From: an uncultured Alphaproteobacteria bacterium
Lineage (GTDB): Bacteria > Pseudomonadota > Alphaproteobacteria > Puniceispirillales > UBA1172
Reading direction: 5' to 3'
DNA: 6,100 nt
Assembly (NCBI GenBank): GCA_913056245.1
Contig: CAJXME010000076.1
Span: forward strand, 1 to 6,100
Shown here: positions 1 to 6,100 of the stretch, one piece after another
How the letters are laid out: every line of letters begins with the position of its first letter
Position numbering within the stretch: position 1 is the stretch's first letter
The notes under the pieces: generated by a model
What the model was told of the DNA's origin: nothing
Databases searched by the model: none
The model's input: the letters and a program-made list of their open reading frames with translations, nothing else
Translations under genes and position numbers: made by a program

Positions 1-359
1 TTAACGAGATTGCCCCCAACACTTGTGATGATATTCGCCAGCACAATGATGTTACTGCCTGTCATTCACAACAGGCATCTGAAGAAATAACAGCATTGAG
101 ACAATTTCTGTTCACGGAAAGCTGGCGCCATTACAAGGTAAACAGAATGACGTCAAAATCCAAACGTGTTCTGGAACAGCTGTTTAACCGGCTGAATGAT
201 GAAAATAATCTTATGCCAACATCGTGGCGAAAAAAGCTGGAGGCGTGTGATGATGCGCAAAAAGCACGCATAATTGCTGACTATCTGGCTTCCATGACAG
301 ACCGCTATGCGCTATTAGAGTATGAACGCATTTTTGAAACCGGACCAATTCTCAGCTAA
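1..359 (+). CDS. dgt: dGTPase / dNTP triphosphohydrolase, 3' end only
   Basis: This is the C-terminal part of a deoxyguanosinetriphosphate triphosphohydrolase-like protein, an HD-domain cytosolic enzyme that cleaves dNTPs to the nucleoside and triphosphate. The reading frame is open from position 3 without a start, so the gene begins upstream of the window; a TTG at 96 is internal, since coding character continues before it. About 118 residues are visible. The segment with WRHYKVNRM, followed about 50 residues later by [16 protein letters not shown], matches the conserved C-terminal end of alphaproteobacterial Dgt proteins. The HD metal-binding motifs lie outside the window, so catalytic competence cannot be judged. 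The stop (TAA 357-359) is one base before the argS ATG, which suggests co-transcription and translational coupling. Leu codons are mostly CTG and two ATA codons occur, like the 5' half of argS and unlike the rest of the window. The dgt - argS order is common in alphaproteobacteria. Confidence 0.88.
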   Translation, partial: NEIAPNTCDDIRQHNDVTACHSQQASEEITALRQFLFTESWRHYKVNRMTSKSKRVLEQLFNRLNDENNLMPTSWRKKLEACDDAQKARIIADYLASMTDRYALLEYERIFETGPILS

Positions 360-360
360 A

Positions 361-2091
361 ATGAATATTTTCAGTGATTTCGAAGACTATATCCTTGCCA
401 GCTATGATGAGCTGATCGCCGCAGGCAGTATCACCGCGCCAGAGGCCAAAGATACCAGCAAAGTGGTGGTAGAATTGCCGCGCGAGGAAAGCCATGGCGA
501 TCTGGCCTGTAATGCAGCGATGGTATTATCCAAACAGGCCGGGATGAAACCGCGTGATCTGGCCGAACTTTTTGCTGAAGCGTTGCGAAAACGCGGTGAT
601 GTGGCCGAAGTGGAAATAGCCGGGCCCGGATTTATCAATATCCGCCTGACAGAAGGGCGCTGGGCAAAAGATGTGCAAGCCATATTAAACGCCGGCAGGG
701 ATTATGGCCGCAATAATACAGGTAGCGGCGCTTCTATCAATATAGAATTTGTATCTGCCAATCCTACCGGCCCGCTGCACGCCGCCCATGCCAGAGGGGC
801 GATATTTGGCGATGCGCTGGCCAATCTGATGGAATGGTCAGGCTATTCGGTTTGCCGTGAATATTATATTAATGATGCGGGCGCTCAGGTAGATGTGCTG
901 GCACGTTCTGCCTATTTGCGCTATCGCGAAGCGCTGGGCGAGGCAGACATTAAAATTCCAGATGGGCTTTATCCGGGTCTGTATCTAAAAGAAGTTGGCA
1001 GCGCACTAAAAGAACAATATGGCGATGATTTGCTGGAAAAGAGCGAGGCAGATATTTTGCCCCTTATCCGCACCTTTGCGATTGATATGATGATGAAATC
1101 TATCCAGAGTGACCTGGCCGATCTGGGCATAAAGATGGATATCTATAGCTCGGAACGCGCCCTGGTAGAGGCTGGCAAGGTCGCGGCTGCCATAGAAAGC
1201 CTTGAAAAAGATAATCTGGTTTATCGCGGCGTGCTGGAGCCGCCCAAAGGCCAGTTACCTGATGATTGGGAAGAGCGCGAGCAATTGCTGTTCCGCGCAA
1301 CCGATTTTGGCGATGATATCGACAGGCCTTTGCAAAAATCAGATGGCAGCTGGACGTATTTTGCCTCGGATGTGGCGTATCATTTGGACAAATTATCCCG
1401 TGGCAGCGCGCGCTTGATTGATATTTGGGGCGCGGATCATGGCGGCTATGTCAAACGGATGCAAGCGGCAGTGGCGGCGTTAAGCGGTGAAAAGAACGCG
1501 CTCGACGTGCGGCTTTGCCAATTGGTCAATTTGATGGATCAAGGCAAGCCGGTGAAAATGTCGAAACGGGCAGGGACGTTCGTGACCTTGTCTGATGTGT
1601 TGGATAGCGTTGGCAAAGATATCTTGCGGTTCATCATGCTGACCCGCCGCAATGATCAATCGATGGATTTCGATTACGCGAAAGTCACGGAACAATCACG
1701 CGAAAACCCTGTCTTTTATGTGCAATATGCCCATGCTCGGGCGAAATCTGTTTTGCGCCAAGCGCCAAAAATGAGTGAAGAGAATGCTGACTTATCGTTG
1801 TTAAGCGATGAGGCGGAATTGGCCTTGATCAAAATCATGGCGTCTTATCCACGGGTGGTGGAAGCCGCCGCTGACGCCCATGAACCGCATCGCATTGCGT
1901 TTTACCTCAACGATCTTGCCGCTGCTTTCCATTCGCTTTGGAACAAAGGCCGCGATCACCCGGAATTGAAGTTCATCATTGAAGGGCATGAAGCGGTGAC
2001 TCTGGCGCGGCTTAATATGGTTGAAGCAACAGCATTGGTCATTCGCTCTGGTCTTGCTATGCTTGGTGTATCCGCGGCTGAAGACATGTGA
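361..2091 (+). CDS. argS: Arginyl-tRNA synthetase
   Basis: Class I aminoacyl-tRNA synthetase that charges tRNA-Arg with arginine in the cytosol; 576 residues, normal for the family. In order: an N-terminal tRNA-recognition domain (about 1-88, including [10 protein letters not shown] and [10 protein letters not shown]), the catalytic Rossmann core starting at SANPTGPLH (132-140), the HIGH-equivalent HAAH (140-143), the conserved FRATDFGDD block (311-319), the KMSKS equivalent KMSKR (399-403), and a DALR-type anticodon-binding domain from about 455 to the end. The ATG at 361 is chosen because [10 protein letters not shown] matches the usual N-terminus and sits one base after dgt; an in-frame ATG at 322 would overlap dgt by 38 bases. 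No strong ribosome-binding site precedes 361, consistent with coupling to dgt. Oddities: the usual Gly of the HIGH motif is Ala, and codon usage switches sharply near 1255-1330 with the frame intact. Identity is near certain. Confidence 0.97.
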   Translation: MNIFSDFEDYILASYDELIAAGSITAPEAKDTSKVVVELPREESHGDLACNAAMVLSKQAGMKPRDLAELFAEALRKRGDVAEVEIAGPGFINIRLTEGRWAKDVQAILNAGRDYGRNNTGSGASINIEFVSANPTGPLHAAHARGAIFGDALANLMEWSGYSVCREYYINDAGAQVDVLARSAYLRYREALGEADIKIPDGLYPGLYLKEVGSALKEQYGDDLLEKSEADILPLIRTFAIDMMMKSIQSDLADLGIKMDIYSSERALVEAGKVAAAIESLEKDNLVYRGVLEPPKGQLPDDWEEREQLLFRATDFGDDIDRPLQKSDGSWTYFASDVAYHLDKLSRGSARLIDIWGADHGGYVKRMQAAVAALSGEKNALDVRLCQLVNLMDQGKPVKMSKRAGTFVTLSDVLDSVGKDILRFIMLTRRNDQSMDFDYAKVTEQSRENPVFYVQYAHARAKSVLRQAPKMSEENADLSLLSDEAELALIKIMASYPRVVEAAADAHEPHRIAFYLNDLAAAFHSLWNKGRDHPELKFIIEGHEAVTLARLNMVEATALVIRSGLAMLGVSAAEDM

Positions 2092-2103
2092 TGAGGACAA
2101 GTC

Positions 2104-3114
2104 ATGGCGCCAACTGTCGATAGCAAGAAAAAACCTTCACTGCTTTATTTGGGCGGGGCTGGAATCTTGGCCTCAGTCGTTCTTGCGAGTGCTTATTTGA
2201 TCTTCACCTTTGAAGAGGCGGATCAATTGGTGCTGATCAAAGCGCCGTTAACGCCAGTTCGCGTTGCCCCGGAAGACCCCGGCGGGCTTAAAATTAATTC
2301 CCAAGACAGCCCGGTCATGTCTTTGCTGGACGAAGCCAATTCAGGCAATAGCCCTGATCAAGAGGGTGCTGAAGTGCTGGTGCCGCCGGAAAGTGAGCCG
2401 GAATTGCCGCCGATTACCTTGACCGAAGATCAAGGAACGTCAGAACAAGTTAAGCAAGACGAAAGCGTAGTCGCCGCTGTTGAAGAGCGCGGGCAAGACA
2501 AGGCTCAAGATAAGGTTGAGGAAACGTCTGCCGCAAAACAGCCGTCGCCTGAACCAGTTGAGGCGGGTGCAACCGAAGCGGCGTCTAGCCCTGAGCCGGA
2601 GTCAACTGCTAAGAACAGCGATAATACCCAAACCTTGGCATCGACTGAAACGCAATCCGCCGCTATTGAAACGGAGTCAAAACCCGAACCGTCAACGGCA
2701 CCATCATCTGCCGTTCAAGTGACGCAAGCCGAAAAGCAAGCGAATGAGCAAGCGACGGAACAAGTTGCTCCTGAAAATGAAATCACAGCGGCGATCAACA
2801 ATTTGCCGGGCGTGCAACCCACGGAACGCCCCAAAACACCAAAAATTATCGCGCCTGCGGATTCCGATATACCGACATTTGTCGTGCAATTTGCCGCGTT
2901 TAAGAGCGAGGGACGAGCTAAAAATACCGCCGCTGTGCTCAGCGCCAAACACGCGGAACGCTTAGGGGATTTGAACATTGGTTATATGATGCGTGATGAT
3001 TTCTGGCGTGTTGTCACCGAACCGCTGCCCCGCCCTGAAGCGATTGCGCTCTGCCGGAATTTTCGCTCCGTTGGTCAAGATTGCATCACGAAATTACTCG
3101 ACAAACAGCCATGA
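2104..3114 (+). CDS. Membrane-anchored SPOR-domain protein
   Basis: Protein of 336 residues built like a bitopic inner-membrane SPOR protein. A short Lys-containing N-terminus (SKKKPS) is followed by one hydrophobic segment at about residues 13-35, predicted N-in/C-out. A juxtamembrane segment with RVAPEDPGG and NSQDSPV resembles the conserved stretch of alphaproteobacterial SPOR proteins encoded next to argS. Residues about 70-245 are a disordered Pro/Glu/Ala/Gln/Ser-rich linker. A C-terminal SPOR domain follows at about 259-333, starting FVVQFAAF. SPOR domains are known to bind glycan strands lacking stem peptides at division sites, so a periplasmic role in envelope or septum biology is inferred. 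A good ribosome-binding site (GAGGA, 2093-2097) lies 6 bases before the ATG. The gene starts 12 bases after argS, and its TGA overlaps the scpA ATG. No catalytic motif is visible. Which SPOR subfamily it belongs to (FtsN-like, DedD-like or other) cannot be decided from sequence alone. Confidence 0.88.
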   Translation: MAPTVDSKKKPSLLYLGGAGILASVVLASAYLIFTFEEADQLVLIKAPLTPVRVAPEDPGGLKINSQDSPVMSLLDEANSGNSPDQEGAEVLVPPESEPELPPITLTEDQGTSEQVKQDESVVAAVEERGQDKAQDKVEETSAAKQPSPEPVEAGATEAASSPEPESTAKNSDNTQTLASTETQSAAIETESKPEPSTAPSSAVQVTQAEKQANEQATEQVAPENEITAAINNLPGVQPTERPKTPKIIAPADSDIPTFVVQFAAFKSEGRAKNTAAVLSAKHAERLGDLNIGYMMRDDFWRVVTEPLPRPEAIALCRNFRSVGQDCITKLLDKQP

Positions 3115-3911
3115 CGACGCCTTCGATCACCGATACCGATAAAGACTTTGCCTCACCCATCGATCAGCATGGGCAAATGTCTTTGTTTGTGATTTTGGAT
3201 GGTTTTGAAGGGCCGATCGATCTGTTGCTCACCTTGGCGCGGGAACAAAAAGTTGATCTCAGCAAAATTGCGATCCTGCCCCTAGCGGAACAGTATTTGG
3301 CGTTTATTCAGAACGCCCGTGATCTGGATATCGATGTGGCGGCGGATTATCTCGTGATGGCGGCGTGGCTGGCCTATTTGAAGTCGCGCTTGCTCTTGCC
3401 AGACCCTGAACCAGAAGAGCAGGACGAAGCCGAGAATATGGCGGATGCCTTGAAATTCCAATTGCTGAAATTGGAGGCCATGCAAAAGGCAGGCCGCCAA
3501 TTGATGGTTTTGCCGAGGCTTGGTCAGGAGCGTTTCGCCAACGGCCAGCCGGAAAAGTTCACGGTTACGGAGAATATTGCTTTTACCGCGACTTTGTTTG
3601 ACCTGCTCAAAACTTATGGCCATATGGCGTCTCAGCAAGACGCATCAACCCTGACGATTTCAGCCACGAAATTGTATTCCGTCGAAGAAGCGGTGAAACG
3701 ATTGGATCAATTGATCAAGCGATCGCCGGGATGGTCAACCTTGCAATCCTTCTTGCCGCCGGGGTTGTCGACGGCTATGGATCGCCGTTCCGCCATGGCG
3801 GCGCATTTCACCGCGTCGCTGGAATTGGTGCGCGATGGGGCGTTAAAATTACGGCAAGAATCAGAATTTGGCCCGATTTGGCTGTCCAATACCGAAAAGA
3901 ATATTTCTTAA
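3111..3911 (+). CDS. scpA: Segregation and condensation protein A (kleisin)
   Basis: ScpA is the kleisin subunit that bridges the Smc ATPase heads and, with ScpB, forms the bacterial condensin that compacts and segregates the chromosome. The protein has 266 residues, typical for the family. The N-terminal signature FEGPIDLLLTLAREQKVDLS begins at residue 32, followed by ILPLAEQYLAFI and the helical stretch DYLVMAAWLAYLKSRLLLP that contacts Smc and begins the ScpB-binding region. An acidic loop (PDPEPEEQDEAE) follows. The C-terminal part from about residue 185 fits the small winged-helix domain that binds the other Smc head. The ATG at 3111 is chosen because it forms an ATGA overlap with the SPOR gene stop; a TTG at 3081 in frame would sit deep inside the SPOR gene. 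No clear ribosome-binding site precedes it, so translation is probably coupled to the upstream gene. In many alphaproteobacteria nagZ precedes scpA; it is absent here. Confidence 0.95.
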   Translation: MTTPSITDTDKDFASPIDQHGQMSLFVILDGFEGPIDLLLTLAREQKVDLSKIAILPLAEQYLAFIQNARDLDIDVAADYLVMAAWLAYLKSRLLLPDPEPEEQDEAENMADALKFQLLKLEAMQKAGRQLMVLPRLGQERFANGQPEKFTVTENIAFTATLFDLLKTYGHMASQQDASTLTISATKLYSVEEAVKRLDQLIKRSPGWSTLQSFLPPGLSTAMDRRSAMAAHFTASLELVRDGALKLRQESEFGPIWLSNTEKNIS

Positions 3912-3930
3912 AGCATTGAGTGAAGTAAAG

Positions 3931-4632
3931 ATGGTTGATGATATCGATTTAACACGCCCCGCCCAAGTGATTGAAGCGCTGATTTTCGCGTCATCAGAGC
4001 CGGTGTTGTCGCGTGTTCTGGAAAAGCACCTTCCCGATGGGGTGAGCCTTGAAATGGTGCTGGAAATTATCGACAACCGTTACGGCGAAGAAAGCGGGAT
4101 TGCGCTGACAAAAGTGGGGGATGGCTGGGCGTTTCGCACAAAGGCTGAAATAGCGGCGATCCTAAATGTTGAAAAGGAAGCCGAGCGTCCCTTGTCACGT
4201 GCCGCCCTCGAAGTCTTGGCCATCATCGCCTATCACCAGCCCATCACTCGCGCTGAAATTGAAGAAATTCGCGGGGTTTCTATTTCGCGCGGCACCATGG
4301 ATATCTTGCTGGAATTGGGTTGGATTAAACCTCGTGGCCGCCGCCGCACCCCGGGGCGTCCTCTCACATGGGGGACAACCGATGGTTTCCTCGATCATTT
4401 TGGCTTGGAAGAAATCAACGCTTTGCCGGGATTGGACGAATTGAAACAAGCCGGCCTATTGCGCATGGGGCAATCCATTTCCGATAGCGCGGGGTTATCC
4501 AGTTTGTTTGACCGCGACGGTGACGACGAGGATGATGACGATCAAAACACCGGCTTTGATGACGACGAATTGCTGAATTTTGACGATCAATTCGAATCTG
4601 ACGAAACTGATGACGTGAGAGCCAATGATTAA
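3931..4632 (+). CDS. scpB: Segregation and condensation protein B
   Basis: ScpB dimerises and binds the middle of ScpA in the Smc-ScpAB condensin complex. The protein has 233 residues. Two winged-helix domains are recognisable: the first begins with VIEALIFASSEPV (13-25), and the second contains the family hallmark region RGVSISRGTMDILLELGWI (114-132), RGRRRTPGRP (135-144), LTWGTT and FLDHFGL. The ATG at 3931 is preferred because MVDDIDLTRPAQVIEAL fits the family N-terminus; the frame is open further upstream into scpA (to 3868), but that would give an unsupported overlap. The gap to scpA is 19 bases, and the 3' end overlaps the following ATPase gene by 8 bases. An unusual feature is a very acidic tail: about 20 of 35 residues from 194 to 228 are Asp or Glu. 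Tails after the ScpB core are variable, so this is probably a disordered extension rather than a separate domain. Confidence 0.95.
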   Translation: MVDDIDLTRPAQVIEALIFASSEPVLSRVLEKHLPDGVSLEMVLEIIDNRYGEESGIALTKVGDGWAFRTKAEIAAILNVEKEAERPLSRAALEVLAIIAYHQPITRAEIEEIRGVSISRGTMDILLELGWIKPRGRRRTPGRPLTWGTTDGFLDHFGLEEINALPGLDELKQAGLLRMGQSISDSAGLSSLFDRDGDDEDDDDQNTGFDDDELLNFDDQFESDETDDVRAND

Positions 4633-5677
4633 GTTCAAAGACATCAGCCACGCTTACGGGCAGACGCCTTCGATCTATAACATCGATCTTGAAGTGCCTC
4701 ATGGTCAGGTGGTCAGTTTGTTGGGCCCATCTGGTTGCGGGAAATCCACCATTCTTCGCCTAGCCGCAGGGTTGGAAAGCCCTTTGAAGGGTGAAATTTA
4801 CCTTGATGGCAGGCTGATCGCATCCCCCAATTTGCACACGCCCCCCGAAGACCGAGGCATCGGGTTTGTCTTTCAGGATTATGCGCTTTTCCCCCATATG
4901 TCGGTGACGGATAACATTATCTATTCGCTGAAAGGCCAAAATCGTTTGGATATGAGCGCTTCGATGTTGGAGGGAAAAGTCAAAGACGCGCTGGATCACG
5001 TTGACCTTGCAGATTACGCCGATGCGATGCCCCATGAATTGTCGGGCGGCCAACAGCAGCGGGTGGCCTTGGCGCGCGCGCTTGCGCCAGAACCCAAATT
5101 GATTCTACTTGATGAGCCGTATTCTGGCTTGGACAGCCGCCTCAGGGAACGCATCCGCGATGATATGCTTCATATCCTGAAAGAATTGGAAGCCTCGGTG
5201 TTGATGGTCACCCATGACAGCGAAGAAGCCATGTTTATGTCTGATCATATTTTGGTGATGCGCGATGGCCGCATTGAACAGACCGGCCGCCCCATTGATC
5301 TTTATTGCCGGCCGAAAAACGCTTTTGTGGCGGAATTCTTTGGCGAGGTGAATCGCTTTGACGGCATGATCATCGGCAATACCTTCACCACGCCCTTTGG
5401 CAATTATCAATTTCGAAACGCAAAAGATGGCGATGACGCCTCGATGGTGATCCGTCACGAAGGGTTGGTGGTTCGTAATGATGGCGAGCCGAACGCTGAG
5501 ATTGTCGAAACGCGGCTTCTTGGGCGGTATACTTTTATTCACTTATCGATGACGCTGAAGAATGGTGAAGATTTGCACTTGCACGCCCGCATCCCCGGGC
5601 TAAATATGTTCGCACCAGGGGATCGGGTGTCGCTGACCATCGATGAAAGCCAGACATTTATTTTCCCGACGCCATAA
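4625..5677 (+). CDS. ABC transporter ATP-binding protein (FbpC/PotA/MalK-type importer ATPase)
   Basis: Cytoplasmic nucleotide-binding subunit of an ABC importer, 350 residues, a normal length for the iron/polyamine/sugar group with a C-terminal regulatory domain. All nucleotide-binding motifs look intact: Walker A GPSGCGKST (34-42), Q-loop FQDYALFPH (Q84), signature LSGGQQQR (139-146), Walker B LILLDEP (159-165, catalytic Glu164), D-loop SGLD (167-170) and H-loop His197. After about residue 235, AEFFGEVNRF leads into a C-terminal beta-rich region of TOBE type. The FFGEVNR stretch resembles ferric-iron (FbpC) ATPases more than MalK, but the substrate cannot be assigned. The ATG at 4625 overlaps scpB by 8 bases; GAGAG at 4616-4620 may serve as ribosome-binding site. 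No permease or binding protein is visible, so partners must lie elsewhere or the protein acts as an orphan ATPase. Position between scpB and tatA is not the usual alphaproteobacterial layout as I know it. Confidence 0.9.
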   Translation: MIKFKDISHAYGQTPSIYNIDLEVPHGQVVSLLGPSGCGKSTILRLAAGLESPLKGEIYLDGRLIASPNLHTPPEDRGIGFVFQDYALFPHMSVTDNIIYSLKGQNRLDMSASMLEGKVKDALDHVDLADYADAMPHELSGGQQQRVALARALAPEPKLILLDEPYSGLDSRLRERIRDDMLHILKELEASVLMVTHDSEEAMFMSDHILVMRDGRIEQTGRPIDLYCRPKNAFVAEFFGEVNRFDGMIIGNTFTTPFGNYQFRNAKDGDDASMVIRHEGLVVRNDGEPNAEIVETRLLGRYTFIHLSMTLKNGEDLHLHARIPGLNMFAPGDRVSLTIDESQTFIFPTP

Positions 5678-5694
5678 TTTCTTCATCTTCATCG

Positions 5695-5724
5695 TTGCAG
5701 AAGCAAGTGGGTTATGGCTATAGT
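5695..5724 (+). promoter_or_regulatory. Possible sigma-70-type promoter for tatAB
   Basis: In the 86-base gap between the ATPase gene and tatA, TTGCAG (5695-5700, only the TTG matching the -35 consensus) is followed after 18 bases by TATAGT (5719-5724, five of six matches to the -10 consensus). Transcription would begin near 5731 in an AT-rich stretch, leaving a leader of about 33 bases before the tatA ATG. This is the longest gap in the window and the only obvious place for an internal promoter. The -35 match is weak, so the call rests mainly on the -10 box and position. No hairpin terminator for the upstream operon was seen in the gap. Confidence 0.45.
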
Positions 5725-5763
5725 CTTATTTTAATTAACCCTTTTATCAAAGAGAGCAAAAAA

Positions 5764-6045
5764 ATGGGCGCTTTTGGCATCTGGCAGTGGATTGTGATCC
5801 TGCTTATCGTTCTAATCCTCTTCGCACGTCCGGGAAAAATTTCCGGCATCATGGGGGATTTTGGCAAGGGAATGCGTAATTTCAAATCTGGCCTGAAAGA
5901 CGATAAGGCCGTTGAAGAGGATGACGCTGAAGAGGTAGAGGTCATCGAAGCCGCTCCCGCAAAGAAGAGAGCCGCGAAGAAGAAAAAGGCTGTCAAAAAG
6001 AAAGCCGCCAAAAAGGCCGCGCGTAAAACCAAGGCTAAGTCTTAA
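5764..6045 (+). CDS. tatA: Twin-arginine translocase subunit TatA
   Basis: TatA is the small inner-membrane protein that polymerises with TatBC to pass folded proteins carrying twin-arginine signal peptides. The product has 93 residues. The N-terminus MGAFGIWQW starts a transmembrane helix (about 6-21) with the polar Gln at position 8, as in E. coli TatA. The amphipathic helix follows with KISGIMGDFGKGMRNFKSGL (25-44). The ATG at 5764 gives the canonical N-terminus, and GAGAG (5752-5756) precedes it by 7 bases; an in-frame upstream start at 5695 would add a non-TatA leader and fall on the promoter. Oddities: the hinge reads FARPGK where FG followed by about one residue fewer is usual, and the C-terminus is an acidic stretch (46-62) followed by a strongly basic Lys/Ala tail (67-93, 16 of 27 residues Lys or Arg). 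TatA tails are known to be variable and largely dispensable. The next gene is tatB, supporting the call. Confidence 0.94.
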   Translation: MGAFGIWQWIVILLIVLILFARPGKISGIMGDFGKGMRNFKSGLKDDKAVEEDDAEEVEVIEAAPAKKRAAKKKKAVKKKAAKKAARKTKAKS

Positions 6046-6082
6046 TATCCATTTGGTTCATAGGTCTTCTAGGTAGGCAGTC

Positions 6083-6100
6083 ATGTTGGATTTAGGTTGG
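6083..6100 (+). CDS. tatB: Twin-arginine translocase subunit TatB, 5' end only
   Basis: Only six codons are visible, reading MLDLGW, which matches the usual TatB N-terminus (M-[FL]-D-[IL]-G-W). A strong ribosome-binding site, AGGTAGG (6071-6077), lies 5 bases before the ATG and fixes the start. The gene begins 37 bases after the tatA stop, the expected place for tatB in a tatABC operon. TatB forms the signal-peptide receptor complex with TatC. The rest is outside the window, so integrity cannot be judged. Confidence 0.8.

Noticed and set aside
96..359. Independent small gene beginning at TTG 96
   Set aside because: The same frame is open back to position 3 and the sequence matches the C-terminal end of Dgt, so this is an internal codon of a truncated gene.
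322..360. Upstream in-frame ATG at 322 as the argS start
   Set aside because: It adds 13 residues not typical of ArgS and overlaps dgt by 38 bases; the ATG at 361 gives the expected N-terminus.
1255..1330. Frameshift or gene fusion at the codon-usage switch in argS
   Set aside because: The frame is continuous, conserved ArgS blocks run straight through, and total length is normal; only codon choice changes.
2715..2978. Open frames on the - strand and in another + frame within the SPOR gene
   Set aside because: They arise from the biased composition of the linker and lack ribosome-binding sites or recognisable products.
3868..3930. Longer ScpB starting inside scpA
   Set aside because: The extra residues do not resemble ScpB and would overlap scpA; the ATG at 3931 gives a family-like N-terminus.
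5105..5542. 145-codon open frame on the - strand inside the ATPase gene
   Set aside because: It lies opposite a full set of ABC ATPase motifs and shows no recognisable domain; it is a shadow of the + strand gene.
5678..5763. Terminator or regulatory hairpin in the gap before tatA
   Set aside because: Only a CTTCAT direct repeat and the palindrome TTAATTAA (5731-5738) are present; neither forms a GC-rich stem with a U-tract.
5718..6032. - strand frame opposite tatA with hydrophobic Ala/Phe-rich translation
   Set aside because: It is the complement of the Lys/Ala-coding tail (AAG/AAA giving CTT/TTT) and covers the tatA gene and promoter; no independent support.

Overview
The window looks like an ordinary chromosomal housekeeping block of an alphaproteobacterium with intermediate GC content. 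The support is gene order and protein character: dgt - argS - SPOR protein - scpA - scpB - tatA - tatB, all on the + strand, is a cluster typical of alphaproteobacteria. The exact order or genus cannot be read from the sequence.

Layout: positions 1-359 hold the 3' end of dgt (dNTP triphosphohydrolase). One base later argS begins (361-2091). Twelve bases after it comes a membrane-anchored SPOR-domain protein (2104-3114), which overlaps scpA (3111-3911) in an ATGA junction. scpB follows (3931-4632) and overlaps by 8 bases an ABC transporter ATPase of the iron/sugar/polyamine-type family (4625-5677). Then comes an 86-base gap with a plausible promoter, then tatA (5764-6045) and the first six codons of tatB (6083-6100). 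The window is almost fully coding, and no gene lies on the - strand. No RNA gene, mobile element, CRISPR array or convincing terminator was seen.

Functionally, the genes cover nucleotide-pool control (dgt), translation (argS), peptidoglycan/division-site binding (SPOR), chromosome condensation through the Smc-ScpAB complex, an orphan transport ATPase, and twin-arginine export (tatAB). The tight spacing from dgt to the ATPase suggests one transcript, with the tat genes having their own promoter.

I see no new biological system here. The strongest unexpected signal is a sharp codon-usage switch inside argS at about 1255-1330. Upstream (dgt and the 5' half of argS) the sequence prefers CTG for Leu, CAG for Gln and uses ATA for Ile. 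Downstream it prefers TTG, CAA and CGG and almost never ATA. The reading frame is unbroken, so this is either a homologous recombination junction or an assembly chimera. Other points of interest are an Ala replacing the Gly of the ArgS HIGH motif, the missing nagZ between the SPOR gene and scpA, the ATPase placed between scpB and tatA without visible permeases, an acidic tail on ScpB, and a TatA with an altered hinge and a histone-H1-like Lys/Ala tail.
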